A stretch of DNA of 64,000 nt from Caulobacterales bacterium (GCA_019510435.1 JAEKKJ010000016.1:124001-188000), one strand, 5' to 3'. Counted from the stretch's first letter, positions 1 to 9,916 are shown. Numbers and translations: made by a program. The notes: generated by a model from the letters alone, not told the origin.

Positions 1-627
1 GGGATGGATGTGCTGGGCGCGGCCGTGGAGACGGCCACCGGCAAGATGCTGCCCCAGGTGGTCTCCGAGCGGGTCACCGCCAAGCTCGGCCTCAGCGACA
101 CCGGCTTCTCGGTCGGCGACCGCGGCCGGCTCGCGGCGCCCTATGCCGACGGCCCGCCACCGGTGCGGATGGGCGACACCCACGTCGTGCCGTTCGCCGA
201 GCTCTCGGGCCTGCGTTTCGCCCCCGACCGCATCTTCGACCAGAGCTCGTTCCCCTCCGGCGGCGCCGGCATGGCCATGAGCGCGCCCGATTTCCTCAAG
301 TTCCTGGAGGCGATCCGCACCGGCGGCGGCCCGCTGGTCAGCCCGGCCACCGCGCGCGAGATGATGACCAACCAGACCGGCGACAAGGCCATCGTCACCA
401 GCGGTCCCGGCTGGGGCTTCGGCTATGGCGGCGCGGTGATGCTGGACCCGGCGGCGGCCGCCTCGGCCCTGCCCGTCGGCGCCTGGATGTGGGGCGGGGT
501 CTACGGCCACAGCTGGTTCGTCGATCCCAAGGGCCAGACCAGCTTCGTGCTGATGACCAACACCTCCACCGAGGGCATGAGCGGTCGGCTGTCGCAGGAA
601 CTGATCGCGGCCGCCGCCACCGCTTGA
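1..627 (+). CDS. Serine hydrolase / beta-lactamase (class C-like) family protein, 5' truncated by window edge
   Basis: ORF open to the window start; contains FPSGGAGMAMSAPDFLKFLEAI and GWGFGYGGAV...GHSWFVDPKGQTSFVLMTN, typical of beta-lactamase-family serine hydrolases. Confidence 0.8.
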   Translation, partial: GMDVLGAAVETATGKMLPQVVSERVTAKLGLSDTGFSVGDRGRLAAPYADGPPPVRMGDTHVVPFAELSGLRFAPDRIFDQSSFPSGGAGMAMSAPDFLKFLEAIRTGGGPLVSPATAREMMTNQTGDKAIVTSGPGWGFGYGGAVMLDPAAAASALPVGAWMWGGVYGHSWFVDPKGQTSFVLMTNTSTEGMSGRLSQELIAAAATA

Positions 628-690
628 CGCATCGCGCTTGAAGCCTCCAGGGGCGCGGTGGAATAGTCCGCCGCTTTCGGGGAGAGGCTC

Positions 691-2124
691 ATGTCCAAGT
701 TCACCGCGGCGCTGGCCGTGTCTTTGGCCGCCGCATCGCTGGCCACCGCCGCCCGCGCGCAGGCGCCCAAGACCGCGCCCGACACCGGCGAGGCGGGCTT
801 CCGCGCCCTCTACAAGGAGCTGGTGGAGACCAATACGACCTTCTCGGCCGGCAACTGCACGACCGCCGCCGAACAGGTCGCCGCCCGCCTCAAGGCCGCC
901 GGATTCGCCGACAGCGACCTGACGCTGTTCACCCCGCCCGACCATCCGAAGGACGGCGGCCTGGTTGCTGTCTATGCGGGCAAGGACCCCAAGGCCAAGG
1001 CGGTCCTGCTGCTGGCCCACATCGACGTCGTGGAGGCCAAGCGCGAGGACTGGGTGCGCGACCCCTTCAAGCTGGTGGAGGAGGACGGCTATTTCTACGC
1101 CCGCGGCTCGTCCGACGACAAAGCCCAGGCCGCCATCTGGGCCGACCTGCTGATCCGCCTGAAGAAGGAAGGCTACAAGCCACGCCGCACGATCAAGATG
1201 GCGCTGACCTGCGGCGAGGAAGGCGGCGGCCAGGTCAACGGCGCCATGTGGCTGTCGCAGAACAAGAAGGACCTGATCGACGCCGGGATCGCCCTCAACG
1301 AAGGCGCGGGCGGCGAGCTGGACGCCGCGGGCAAGCCGGTCTCCCACACCATCCTGGCGGCCGAGAAGACTTCGCAGGGCTATCGCCTCGAGGTGACCAA
1401 CCCCGGCGGACACTCCTCGCGCCCGGTCCCCGACAACGCCATCTACCGCCTCGCCCACGCCCTCACCGCCATCGAGGGCTATGAGTTCCCGGTCCAGCTG
1501 AACGACGCCAACAAGGGCTACTTCAGCGCCATGTCCAAGATCGTGGGCGGCGAGACCGGCGCGGCCATGGCCGCCATCCTCGCCAACCCGCAGGACAAGG
1601 CGGCTGACGCCCTGCTCAGCAAGGACCCCAACTACCACGCCACCCTGCGCTCCACCTGCGTCGCCACTATGCTCGACGCCGGCCATGCGCCCAACGCCCT
1701 GCCCCAGCGGGCGCGCGCCACGATCAACTGCCGCATCTTTCCCGGGACCAGCCCCGAGGCGGTGCGCGGGACTCTGGAGAAGCTGGTCAATGACCCCAAG
1801 GTGGCGGTCACCATGAACGACGTGCGCCACGCTCCGGTCTCCCCGACGCCGCCGCTCTCCAAGGCCGTGCTGGATCCGATCCAGAAGGTCTCCCAGGCCA
1901 TGTGGCCCGGCGTGCCGGTCGTGCCGATCCTGCAGGCGGGCGCGACGGACGCGGTGTTCACCAACGCCGTCGGCATCCCGACCTACGGTGTCTCCGGCAT
2001 CTTCTACGACCCCGATCTCGGCCACATCCACGGCCTCAACGAGCGCGTGCGCGTGAAGTCGGTGCTGGAGGGTCGCGAGTTCAGCTACACGCTGATCAAG
2101 CTCTACGCCGACGCCAAGGACTGA
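691..2124 (+). CDS. M20/M25/M40 family metallopeptidase with signal peptide
   Basis: Signal peptide; LLLAHIDVVEA, ARGSSDDKAQAA, CGEEGGG, GGHSSRP motifs of M20 peptidases. Confidence 0.9.
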   Translation: MSKFTAALAVSLAAASLATAARAQAPKTAPDTGEAGFRALYKELVETNTTFSAGNCTTAAEQVAARLKAAGFADSDLTLFTPPDHPKDGGLVAVYAGKDPKAKAVLLLAHIDVVEAKREDWVRDPFKLVEEDGYFYARGSSDDKAQAAIWADLLIRLKKEGYKPRRTIKMALTCGEEGGGQVNGAMWLSQNKKDLIDAGIALNEGAGGELDAAGKPVSHTILAAEKTSQGYRLEVTNPGGHSSRPVPDNAIYRLAHALTAIEGYEFPVQLNDANKGYFSAMSKIVGGETGAAMAAILANPQDKAADALLSKDPNYHATLRSTCVATMLDAGHAPNALPQRARATINCRIFPGTSPEAVRGTLEKLVNDPKVAVTMNDVRHAPVSPTPPLSKAVLDPIQKVSQAMWPGVPVVPILQAGATDAVFTNAVGIPTYGVSGIFYDPDLGHIHGLNERVRVKSVLEGREFSYTLIKLYADAKD

Positions 2125-2130
2125 GGCGCC

Positions 2131-2583
2131 TTGCGGATCTGGATCGCGGCTGCGCGTGACGCAGGGTTGGGGACCGGCGGCTGGGCCGTGGTGCGGGACG
2201 GCGCCGAGCCTGCGGGCTGGGCCGGCGGAGAGCGGCGCACCACCCGGCCGCGGATGGCCCTGGCGGCCTTCGTGGCGGCGTTGAAGGACGTCGCCTCGGG
2301 GGAGGCGCTCAGCGTCGTAGCGCCCGAGGCCGACGCGCGGGTGCTGCACGCCCTCCTGAAGCCGCCGGCGACGCCGCCGCTGGACGACCTCGACCTGCGC
2401 GCGCTCCTGGCCAAGGCGCTGGCCGGCCGAACGTGGAAGCTGGCGGTGGGCGATCCGGCCGGGGCCACCCCGGTCGCCTTCGCCGCGGCCTGGGCCGACC
2501 TCGCCCGCGACAAGGCCCGCTCCGGCGGCGCCTTCGCCGCCACGATCCCCAAGGCCAACCTGGCGAAGGTGAAGGGGCTCTGA
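2131..2583 (+). CDS. Degenerate RNase H-like protein, putative catalytically inactive
   Basis: TTG start 7 nt after the previous stop; GTGGWAVVRDG...GGERRTTRPRMALAAFVAAL aligns by eye with the RNase HI core [12 protein letters not shown]...[20 protein letters not shown]. Confidence 0.6.
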   Translation: MRIWIAAARDAGLGTGGWAVVRDGAEPAGWAGGERRTTRPRMALAAFVAALKDVASGEALSVVAPEADARVLHALLKPPATPPLDDLDLRALLAKALAGRTWKLAVGDPAGATPVAFAAAWADLARDKARSGGAFAATIPKANLAKVKGL

Positions 2584-3071
2584 TCGTCGGACCGCCTTCG
2601 CCGTTCGCCGTCCAGCCGGTCGGCGGCCCGGACGACCTCGCGGCCGTGGCCGGGCTGTTCCGCGCTTATGCCGCCTCGCTGCCCGTCGATCTCGGCTATC
2701 AGGATTTCGCGGCCGAGCTGGCGGCGCTGCCGGGCAAGTATGCCCCGCCTCAGGGCGCGCTGCTGCTCGCGCGGACGCCGGCCGGCGAGGCCCTGGGCTG
2801 CGTCGCCCTGCGGCCGCTGGAGACCGCCGGGGTGTGCGAGATGAAGCGCCTGTTCCTGCGGCCGGCCGCCCGGGGCCTGGGCGTCGGCCGCGGCCTCGCC
2901 GAAGCGATCGTGGCCCAGGCGCGTGCGTTGGGCTATCGCGAGATCCGCCTCGACACCCTGCCCAGCATGACCACCGCCGTGGCCCTCTACGAGGCCCTGG
3001 GCTTTGTCCGCACCGGCGCCTACTACGCCCCGACCCCGCCGGGTACGATCTTCATGGCGCTGGAGCTGTAG
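2580..3071 (+). CDS. GNAT family N-acetyltransferase
   Basis: CEMKRLFLRPAARGLGVGRGLAEAIVAQARALGYREIRLDTLPSMTTAVALYEALGFVRTGAYY is a classic GNAT core; the exact start is uncertain. Confidence 0.85.
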   Translation: MIVGPPSPFAVQPVGGPDDLAAVAGLFRAYAASLPVDLGYQDFAAELAALPGKYAPPQGALLLARTPAGEALGCVALRPLETAGVCEMKRLFLRPAARGLGVGRGLAEAIVAQARALGYREIRLDTLPSMTTAVALYEALGFVRTGAYYAPTPPGTIFMALEL

Positions 3072-3089
3072 GCGCGGCCGGGGCGCGGC

Positions 3090-3536
3090 TCAGTGGATGT
3101 CGCTCATCCACACGCGAAGGGCCCGCAGGAACGGCAGGGCCTCGCGGAATTCCTTCTGGGTGAAGCCGTCGCGCAGGCGCTCCACCTTGGGCCGGATCGC
3201 CGCCATGGCGCGGCCATAGGCCTCCCGACCGCCCGGCGTCAGGCTCACCCGCTTCTTGCGCCGGTCGGCGCCGCACACCTCCACGCCAACCAGGCCCGTG
3301 GCCTCCAGCCGCTGCAGCGTGTTGGTGATGGCGCCCGGCGTCATGCGCAGGGCGGTGGCGATGGCGTTCGGCGCAAGGTCCTCGCCGCGCCGGGCGATGA
3401 GGTTCAGCACCTCGTACTGGGGGTAGGTGAGGCCCACCGGCAGCGCGCGGGTGATGGCCATGCGCACATGGTGTTCGATGAGGCTGATCTCGTCGAAGAC
3501 CTGGACCTCCGGGTGTTCCTCGATCACTGCGGCCAT
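3090..3536 (-). CDS. MarR family winged-helix transcriptional regulator
   Basis: LTYPQYEVLNLIARRGEDLAPNAIATALRMTPGAITNTLQRLEATGLVGVEVCGADRRKKRVSLT. Confidence 0.9.
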   Translation of the reverse strand: MAAVIEEHPEVQVFDEISLIEHHVRMAITRALPVGLTYPQYEVLNLIARRGEDLAPNAIATALRMTPGAITNTLQRLEATGLVGVEVCGADRRKKRVSLTPGGREAYGRAMAAIRPKVERLRDGFTQKEFREALPFLRALRVWMSDIH

Positions 3537-3575
3537 GGAGCCTCCCTGCGAATCCCGGCAGGTGAAGCGATATCA

Positions 3576-3601
3576 TTCAATCTTGAACGTTCAAGATTGA
3601 A
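3576..3601. promoter_or_regulatory. 26-bp perfect palindrome, candidate MarR operator
   Basis: TTCAATCTTGAACGTTCAAGATTGAA, ~40 bp upstream of the MarR start codon on the minus strand. Confidence 0.55.
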
Positions 3602-3603
3602 AT

Positions 3604-4038
3604 TTAGACCGCGCCGTCGCGCGCCTGCACCAGGCCCTTGCGGGCGAGCGCATCGGCCCGCTCGTTGAGCTCGTGTCCGGCGTGCCCCTTCACCCATCGC
3701 CAGCTCACGTCGTGACGCGACCGGGCTTCGTCAAGGCGCCGCCACAGGTCGTCGTTCTTCACGGGCTTGCCGTCGGCGGTGCGCCAGCCGCGGCGCTTCC
3801 AGGAATGGATCCATTCGTGGATGCCCTTCTGGACGTACTGGCTGTCGGTGTGCAGCTCCACCTTGCAGGGCTTCTTGAGCGTTTCCAGCGCCTGGATCGC
3901 GGCCATCAGCTCCATGCGGTTGTTGGTGGTCCCCGGCTCGCCGCCGCAGATTTCCTTCTGTGTCTCCCCGTGGATGAGGATCGCGCCCCAGCCGCCCGGC
4001 CCCGGGTTCCCGGAACACGCGCCGTCGGTGAAGATCAT
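3604..4038 (-). CDS. rnhA: Ribonuclease HI
   Basis: [21 protein letters not shown]...[12 protein letters not shown]...HTDSQYV...[18 protein letters not shown]; all catalytic residues present. Confidence 0.97.
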   Translation of the reverse strand: MIFTDGACSGNPGPGGWGAILIHGETQKEICGGEPGTTNNRMELMAAIQALETLKKPCKVELHTDSQYVQKGIHEWIHSWKRRGWRTADGKPVKNDDLWRRLDEARSRHDVSWRWVKGHAGHELNERADALARKGLVQARDGAV

Positions 4039-4049
4039 CACGTGCGGGA

Positions 4050-5015
4050 TCAAGCCGCCGCCCCGAACAGCACCAGGTCCGGCGAGGCGCGGTGGATGGC
4101 GAGCTTGCGCTCGTATTCCAGCGGGTCCTTGGGCTTCACCAGGGCGCCGGCGGGGGTCGCCCCCCAGTCGTGCAGCCGGGTCAGGAAGAACCGCATCGCC
4201 GCGCCGTGCGCCAGCACCGGCAGCGCCGCGCGCTCCGCGCCGGACAGCGGCCGCACGCTCTCGTAGCCCGCCACCAGCGCCCGGGCCGCGGTGATGTTGA
4301 AGCTGCCGTCGGGCTCGAAGCACCAGGCGTTCAGCGCCACCGCGACGTCGTAGGCCAGGGCGTCCGTGCAGGCGAAGTAGAAGTCGAAGGCGGCCGCGAA
4401 CTTGCCGCCCTGGAAGAAGACGTTGTCCGGGAAATAGTCCGCGTGGATCACGCCCTCCGGGAGGCCCTTTGGCCAGGCCGCCCCCAGGTGGTCGAGGTCC
4501 CGGCCGATCACCGCGGCGAGGCCGGGCTTCAAGGCGTCGGCCTGGGCCTGCAGCCCGGCGAACATCGGCGCCCAGTGCGGCTGCCCCAGGTCGTTCTCCC
4601 GCCGCATGGGAAAGCCGGCGCCGGCCAGGTGCAGCTGCGCCAGGCTCATGCCGGCCTCGCGGCAGTGGGCCACGCCCGGACGGCGCACCGACAGACCGCT
4701 CAGGAAGCTCACCAGGGCGCAGGGCTTGCCGCGCACCCGCTTCAGGATCTCGCCCCGGCGATCGGCGATCGGCGTGGCGCTCGGAAAGCCGTGCTCCCCC
4801 AGCCAGCGCATCAGGCCCAGGAAGAACGGCAGGTCTTCCTCCCGCACCCGCTTTTCATAGACGGTCAGGAAATAGCGCCCGGTCTCGGTCTCGAGCAGGA
4901 AGTTGGAGTTCTCCACGCCCTCGGCGATGCCCTTGAACGACAGCGGCGCGCCCAGGTCGAAGTCGGCCAGGAGGGCGGCCAGCTCGTCGTCGGTGATGTC
5001 GGTGTAGACCGCCAT
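4050..5015 (-). CDS. thrB: Homoserine kinase (APH-fold type)
   Basis: [43 protein letters not shown]...[14 protein letters not shown]...[25 protein letters not shown]. Confidence 0.93.
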   Translation of the reverse strand: MAVYTDITDDELAALLADFDLGAPLSFKGIAEGVENSNFLLETETGRYFLTVYEKRVREEDLPFFLGLMRWLGEHGFPSATPIADRRGEILKRVRGKPCALVSFLSGLSVRRPGVAHCREAGMSLAQLHLAGAGFPMRRENDLGQPHWAPMFAGLQAQADALKPGLAAVIGRDLDHLGAAWPKGLPEGVIHADYFPDNVFFQGGKFAAAFDFYFACTDALAYDVAVALNAWCFEPDGSFNITAARALVAGYESVRPLSGAERAALPVLAHGAAMRFFLTRLHDWGATPAGALVKPKDPLEYERKLAIHRASPDLVLFGAAA

Positions 5016-5099
5016 GGGCGCCCAGTGCGGTACGTCGGCGAGACGGTCAACCCTCCCGGCGAGTTGTGCTAGAACCGAAAGGCTCTTGGGAGGACTTCC

Positions 5100-5327
5100 A
5101 TGATTGCGCTGAAGGTCGAGAAGGTCGGCGACCGCGTGGCGGTCGTGCTCACGGAGGAGGCCCAGCAGGCGCTGCACCTGAGCGTCGGCGACACCCTGTG
5201 CCTGGAGCCCTCGGGCGACGGCGCCTTCAACGCCCTCACCCGCGAAGGCTGGGTGGACGATCCCCACGCCCGCGGCCGCGCCTTCCTGCGCCGCTACAAC
5301 AAGAGCTTCACCCAGCTGGAGGGGTGA
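5100..5327 (+). CDS. AbrB/MazE-like DNA-binding (antitoxin-type) protein
   Basis: MIALKVEKVGDRVAVVLTEEAQQALHLSVGDTLCLEP resembles the swapped-hairpin AbrB N-domain; no toxin-like ORF beside it. Confidence 0.65.
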   Translation: MIALKVEKVGDRVAVVLTEEAQQALHLSVGDTLCLEPSGDGAFNALTREGWVDDPHARGRAFLRRYNKSFTQLEG

Positions 5328-5349
5328 GGCGCCCTTCCAGGCCGATCGC

Positions 5350-6291
5350 CTAAGCCACCGCCCGCGGCAGCTTGAAGGTCACGGTCTCGCGGGCGGCGTC
5401 GGACTCCTCGACGGTCACCTCGAAGCGCTCAGCGAGGCGGGCGATCACGCCCTGCACCAGCACCTCCGGCGCAGAAGCCCCCGCCGTGACGCCGATCGTA
5501 CGCACGCCCGCCACCCAGGCCCAGTCCAGCCCGTCGGCGTCGTCGATCAGGTAGGCCCGCGCTCCGGACCTGCGGCCCACCTCCGCGAGGCGCACGGAGT
5601 TCGAGGAATTGGCGCTGCCCAGCACCAGCAGCACCTCGGCCCGCGCCGCCGCGGCCTTCACCGCGTCCTGGCGATTGGTGGTGGCGTAGCAGATGTCTTC
5701 CTTGTGCGGCGCGGCGATGGCCGGGAACCGCTGGCGCAGGGCGGCCACGATCTCGGCCGTGTCGTCGACCGACAGGGTCGTCTGGGTGACGAAGGCGACG
5801 TTGGCGGGGTCGCGCGGGGCGAAGGCGCGCGCGTCCTCCACCGTCTCGATCAGCGCCACCGCGCCGTCCGGCAGCTGGCCCATGGTGCCCACCACCTCGG
5901 GGTGGCCGGCGTGGCCGATGAGCACGATCTCCCGGCCGGCCTCGAAATGGCGTTGGGCCTCCACGTGCACCTTGGAGACCAGCGGACAGGTGGCGTCCAG
6001 GTAGAGCATCTGGCGTGACTTGGCCTCCGCGGGGACCGACTTCGGCACCCCGTGGGCGGAGAACACCACCGGCCGGTCGGCGGGCGCCTCGGCCAGCTCC
6101 TCCACGAACACCGCCCCCAGCGCCTTCAGCCGGTCGACGACGTGGCGGTTGTGGACGATCTCGTGGCGCACATAGACGGGGGCGCCATACTTGGCGATCG
6201 CCCGCTCGACGATCTGGATCGCCCGGTCCACCCCGGCGCAGAAGCCGCGCGGGCTGGCGAGCAGGACGGTGAGCGGCGGCCGGGACGACAT
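5350..6291 (-). CDS. ispH: 4-hydroxy-3-methylbut-2-enyl diphosphate reductase
   Basis: [20 protein letters not shown]...[12 protein letters not shown]...[11 protein letters not shown]...IGHAGHPEV...[14 protein letters not shown]. Confidence 0.97.
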   Translation of the reverse strand: MSSRPPLTVLLASPRGFCAGVDRAIQIVERAIAKYGAPVYVRHEIVHNRHVVDRLKALGAVFVEELAEAPADRPVVFSAHGVPKSVPAEAKSRQMLYLDATCPLVSKVHVEAQRHFEAGREIVLIGHAGHPEVVGTMGQLPDGAVALIETVEDARAFAPRDPANVAFVTQTTLSVDDTAEIVAALRQRFPAIAAPHKEDICYATTNRQDAVKAAAARAEVLLVLGSANSSNSVRLAEVGRRSGARAYLIDDADGLDWAWVAGVRTIGVTAGASAPEVLVQGVIARLAERFEVTVEESDAARETVTFKLPRAVA

Positions 6292-6384
6292 TCGCCGGAA
6301 CCTAAGCGCCCGCAGCCAGAAGGGAACCCGCAAAGCAGCAATAATCTGTGCAGATGCCGCGAAGCGGCGGCGTCCCACTGGAGA

Positions 6385-6445
6385 ACCACGGACCATCACG
6401 GACGGACAGGCCGCGAGTCCGTGCTGGTCCGTGATGGTCCGTGGT
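6385..6445. repeat. Intergenic inverted repeat with 19-bp perfect arms
   Basis: ACCACGGACCATCACGGAC (6385-6403) and GTCCGTGATGGTCCGTGGT (6427-6445) are exact reverse complements. Confidence 0.85.
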
Positions 6446-6617
6446 GAAAACAGGAAGCCTCCGCCGGCGCGAAGGCTCGTGGGGACCTCCGTCACGGTTC
6501 AGCGGCCACGCGCCGCGTGGTGCAATCGTCGGGCCGCGTTGCGGCCGCATTCCTCAGGCTGTACTAGGCACAAGACCCCGCGACGTCCTCGCGGCCCTTC
6601 CAGTTGGACGCCTTTCC

Positions 6618-7307
6618 ATGCGCCGCCAGATGCTCCTCGCCGCCGCCCTGTTGGCGGCCGTGACCTGCGTTCCCACCTTCTCGCACGCCCAGATCGGCGG
6701 CGGGGGCGGCGGCGCGGACCAGCAGAAGAAGGACGAGGAAGACGCCGCCAAGCGCAAGAAGCGCCAGGAGGAGTGGGGCGACAACCAGGCGCCGCTGCCG
6801 CAGCTGCGCAACGCCGGCCCCTGCCCCTTCGTGAAGACGCTGTACGACGCGGCCCGCTATGTGGAGTTCAAGGACAACCGGGAAGCCTCGGCCAATGTCG
6901 GCTACACCGGCGAGATCCAGGGCGTCTCCGCCGGCTGCCAGTACAAGGACGACCAGCCGATCCAGGTGACCATGCAGGTCCTGTTCGAGCTGGGCCGCGG
7001 GCCGACGTCGGCTGGCCGCGAGAAGACCTTCCGCTACTGGATCGCCGTGACCGACCGCAACAAGATGGTGCTGGCCAAGGAGAGCTTCGACCTGCCGGTG
7101 AAGTTCCCGGAGGGCAAGGACCGGGTCTACCTGACCGAGAACATCGACAAGATCGTGATCCCCCGCGCATCGGTGGCCACGTCGGGCTCGAACTTCGAGG
7201 TGCTTGTGGGCTTCGAGGTGACGCCGCAGATGGCGGAGTTCAACCGCGCCGGTAAGCGCTTCCGCCTCAACGTCGGCCAGACCGCGAGCAACGCGCCGAA
7301 CCCATGA
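6618..7307 (+). CDS. Conserved secreted/periplasmic hypothetical protein
   Basis: Signal peptide [25 protein letters not shown]; stop overlaps argS start (ATGA). Confidence 0.75.
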   Translation: MRRQMLLAAALLAAVTCVPTFSHAQIGGGGGGADQQKKDEEDAAKRKKRQEEWGDNQAPLPQLRNAGPCPFVKTLYDAARYVEFKDNREASANVGYTGEIQGVSAGCQYKDDQPIQVTMQVLFELGRGPTSAGREKTFRYWIAVTDRNKMVLAKESFDLPVKFPEGKDRVYLTENIDKIVIPRASVATSGSNFEVLVGFEVTPQMAEFNRAGKRFRLNVGQTASNAPNP

Positions 7308-9085
7308 GCGATCTGAAACGGGCGCTGGGCGAGGCGGTCGAAGCCGCCTTCGCCGCCGTCGGCGCGCCTCCCGAACTGGGCCGGGTGACGCCCTCGGACC
7401 GGCCTGACCTGGCCGATTTCCAGTCCAACGGCGCCCTGGCCGCCGCCAAGCGCCTGGGCAAGAACCCCCGCGAGATCGCCGCGGCCGTGGTCGAAGCCTT
7501 GGCCGGCGACCCGCGGCTGAGCGCGGTCGAGATCGCCGGGCCGGGGTTCATCAACCTAAAGGTGGCGGATGCGACGCTGGCGAGCCGCGCCGACGAGGTG
7601 GCCGACGATCCGCGGGCGGGCGCCGAGACGGTGGCCCAGCCGCGGCGGGTCATCGTCGACTACGGCGGCCCCAACGTGGCCAAGCCCATGCACGTGGGCC
7701 ACCTGCGCGCCTCGATCATCGGCGAGAGCGTCAAACGCATCTATCGCTTCCGCGGGGACACCGTGGCCGGCGACGCCCACTTCGGCGACTGGGGCTACCA
7801 GATGGGCCTCCTGATCGGCGCGGTCATGGACGAGGACGCCGAGATCGCCGCCGAGGTGGAGGCGCTGAACGCCGCCGGCGGCGTGGACGATCCGATCCCG
7901 GCGGCCTTCGCCAAGGTCACGCTGGCCGACCTCGACCGGCTCTATCCGCTGGCCGCCGCCAAGGGCAAGGAAGACCCCGCCTACCGCGACCGCGCCCGCA
8001 AGCTCACGGCCGACCTGCAGGGCCACAGGGCCGGCTGCTACATCCTGTGGCGGCAGTTCCGGGCGGTGACCCAGGTGGCGCTGGAGCGCGACTTCCACGC
8101 CCTGGGCGTCGACTTCGACTGGTGGAAGGGCGAAAGCGACGTCGACCAGCTGATCGAGCCGATGGTGGCCGAACTCGACGCCAAGGGCCTCCTGGTCGAC
8201 GACCAGGGCGCGCGAATCATCCGGGTGGCGCGCGAGGGCGACAAGCGCGAGTTGCCGCCGCTGCTGGTGGTCTCGTCCGAAGGCTCGGCGATGTACGGCA
8301 CCACCGACCTGGCCACGATCCTGGACCGCAAGCAGGTCTTCGATCCCGACCTTGTCATCTACTGCGTGGACCAGCGCCAGGCGGACCACTTCGAGATCGT
8401 CTTCCGCGCCGCCTACCTCGCCGGCTATGCCCACGAGGGCCAGCTGGAGCACATCGGCTTCGGCACCATGAACGGGACCGACGGCAAGCCCTTCAAGACC
8501 CGCGAAGGCGGGGTCCTGAAGCTGAACGACCTCATCGAGATGGCCCGGGCCAAGGCCCGCGAGCGGCTGCACGAGGCCGGGCTCGGCGAGGACCTGCCCG
8601 AGGCGGAGTTCGAGGACATCGCCGGCAAGGTCGCGGTCGCGGCGCTGAAGTTCGCCGATCTCTCCAACTTCCGCGGCACCTCCTACGTCTTCGATCTGGA
8701 CCGGTTCACCAGCTTCGAGGGCCGCACCGGCCCCTACCTGCTGTACCAGGCCGTCCGGGTGAAGAGCCTGCTGCGCCGGGCCGAGGGCGAAGGCGCGACG
8801 GCCGGCCCCGTGATCGTGGCGGAGAGCGCCGAGCGCGACCTGGTGCTGACCCTGGACGCCTTCGATGCGGCGCTGACCGAGGCCTACGACAAGAAGGCCC
8901 CCAACGCCCTGGCCGAGCACGCCTATCGCCTGAGCCAGGCCTTCTCCAAGTTCTACGCCGCCTGCCCGATCCTGCAGGCCGAGCCGGCGATCCGGGCCTC
9001 GCGCCTCACCCTGGCCGGCGCGACCCTGCGGCAGCTGGAGCTGGCGCTCGACCTGCTGGGCATCAGCGTCCCCGAGCGCATGTAA
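7304..9085 (+). CDS. argS: Arginyl-tRNA synthetase
   Basis: [25 protein letters not shown]...[22 protein letters not shown]...C-terminal SISVPERM. Confidence 0.97.
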   Translation: MSDLKRALGEAVEAAFAAVGAPPELGRVTPSDRPDLADFQSNGALAAAKRLGKNPREIAAAVVEALAGDPRLSAVEIAGPGFINLKVADATLASRADEVADDPRAGAETVAQPRRVIVDYGGPNVAKPMHVGHLRASIIGESVKRIYRFRGDTVAGDAHFGDWGYQMGLLIGAVMDEDAEIAAEVEALNAAGGVDDPIPAAFAKVTLADLDRLYPLAAAKGKEDPAYRDRARKLTADLQGHRAGCYILWRQFRAVTQVALERDFHALGVDFDWWKGESDVDQLIEPMVAELDAKGLLVDDQGARIIRVAREGDKRELPPLLVVSSEGSAMYGTTDLATILDRKQVFDPDLVIYCVDQRQADHFEIVFRAAYLAGYAHEGQLEHIGFGTMNGTDGKPFKTREGGVLKLNDLIEMARAKARERLHEAGLGEDLPEAEFEDIAGKVAVAALKFADLSNFRGTSYVFDLDRFTSFEGRTGPYLLYQAVRVKSLLRRAEGEGATAGPVIVAESAERDLVLTLDAFDAALTEAYDKKAPNALAEHAYRLSQAFSKFYAACPILQAEPAIRASRLTLAGATLRQLELALDLLGISVPERM

Positions 9086-9170
9086 GGCGGGCCAAGCTTA
9101 GCCCTAGGTCAGCCGCGGTTCATTCGCCTCGCGCCAGGCTCCCGTTCGTCGGGGTTTGCGGAGGTAGCGT

Positions 9171-9539
9171 ATGAAAGTCCCGATCCTTGTGTGCACGGCC
9201 GCGGCGGCCCTCATGGCCTCATCGGGCGCGGCCCAGGCCTGCCGGCCGCACCACCACCGCGCGGTCTATTACGGCGAGTACCGCCATCCCTACGCGCGCC
9301 GCGTCGTCTATGTCCGAGAGCGCGTCTGGCGGCCCGCCCCTCGTCGCGTGGTCTATGTCTCGCCCGAGCCGGTGCGCGTCTATCGGTACGCCTCGTACGC
9401 GCCACGGGTGGTGGCCTACGACGACGACGACGCCGGCTATGGCTATGGCTACGGCGCCCGCTACGTGACGGTCCGCAGCGACGGCTGGCGACACGAACGG
9501 TACGAGCGCCGCTGCCACCACCGCCACTGGGACGACTAG
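9171..9539 (+). CDS. Secreted Tyr/Arg/His-rich hypothetical protein
   Basis: Signal peptide then RRVVYVRERVWRPAPRRVVYVSPEPVRVYRYASYAPRVVAYDDDDAGYGYGYG. Confidence 0.6.
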   Translation: MKVPILVCTAAAALMASSGAAQACRPHHHRAVYYGEYRHPYARRVVYVRERVWRPAPRRVVYVSPEPVRVYRYASYAPRVVAYDDDDAGYGYGYGARYVTVRSDGWRHERYERRCHHRHWDD

Positions 9540-9652
9540 AGCCTGTCCCGCTTTGATGGAACCATCAAAGCGGGAGGAACAGGCTCGCCACTTTTGGTCG
9601 ACGAGCACGATTCAGGCACTTGTCGACTCCGACAAAAGTCATCGTGCTCTAG
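9536..9652 (-). repeat. CTAG-bounded GANTC-containing dispersed repeat, copy 1 (reverse orientation)
   Basis: Reverse complement CTAGAGCACGATGACTTTTGTCGGAGTCGAC...GGGACAGGCTCTAG aligns end to end with copies 2 and 3. Confidence 0.92.
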
Positions 9653-9667
9653 CGGCGCCGTCGGCTG

Positions 9668-9916
9668 TCAGCCCTCCGGCTTGCCCAGTTCCCGCCAGCT
9701 TCGCTCTTCCAGCTTGACGTCGAACTTCTTGGCCGCGGCCCGGATACGCTTCCAGGCCTCGTCGCGCTCCGCGTCGGTGACGCCCTCCACCTGGTCGAAG
9801 CGGGCGACGGCGTTGCGGACGTGGCTGGCGTCCTCCAGCGGCTCCTTGCGCTGTTTGGGGAAGGCGAATTGCCGGTCGCTCAGGTGGTCGCGGTCGGCTT
9901 CGTCGAGCCTGCTCAT
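9668..9916 (-). CDS. Small conserved hypothetical protein (DUF6582-like)
   Basis: MSRLDEADRDHLSDRQFAFPKQRKEPLEDASHVRNAVARFDQVEGVTDAERDEAWKRIRAAAKKFDVKL. Confidence 0.75.
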   Translation of the reverse strand: MSRLDEADRDHLSDRQFAFPKQRKEPLEDASHVRNAVARFDQVEGVTDAERDEAWKRIRAAAKKFDVKLEERSWRELGKPEG

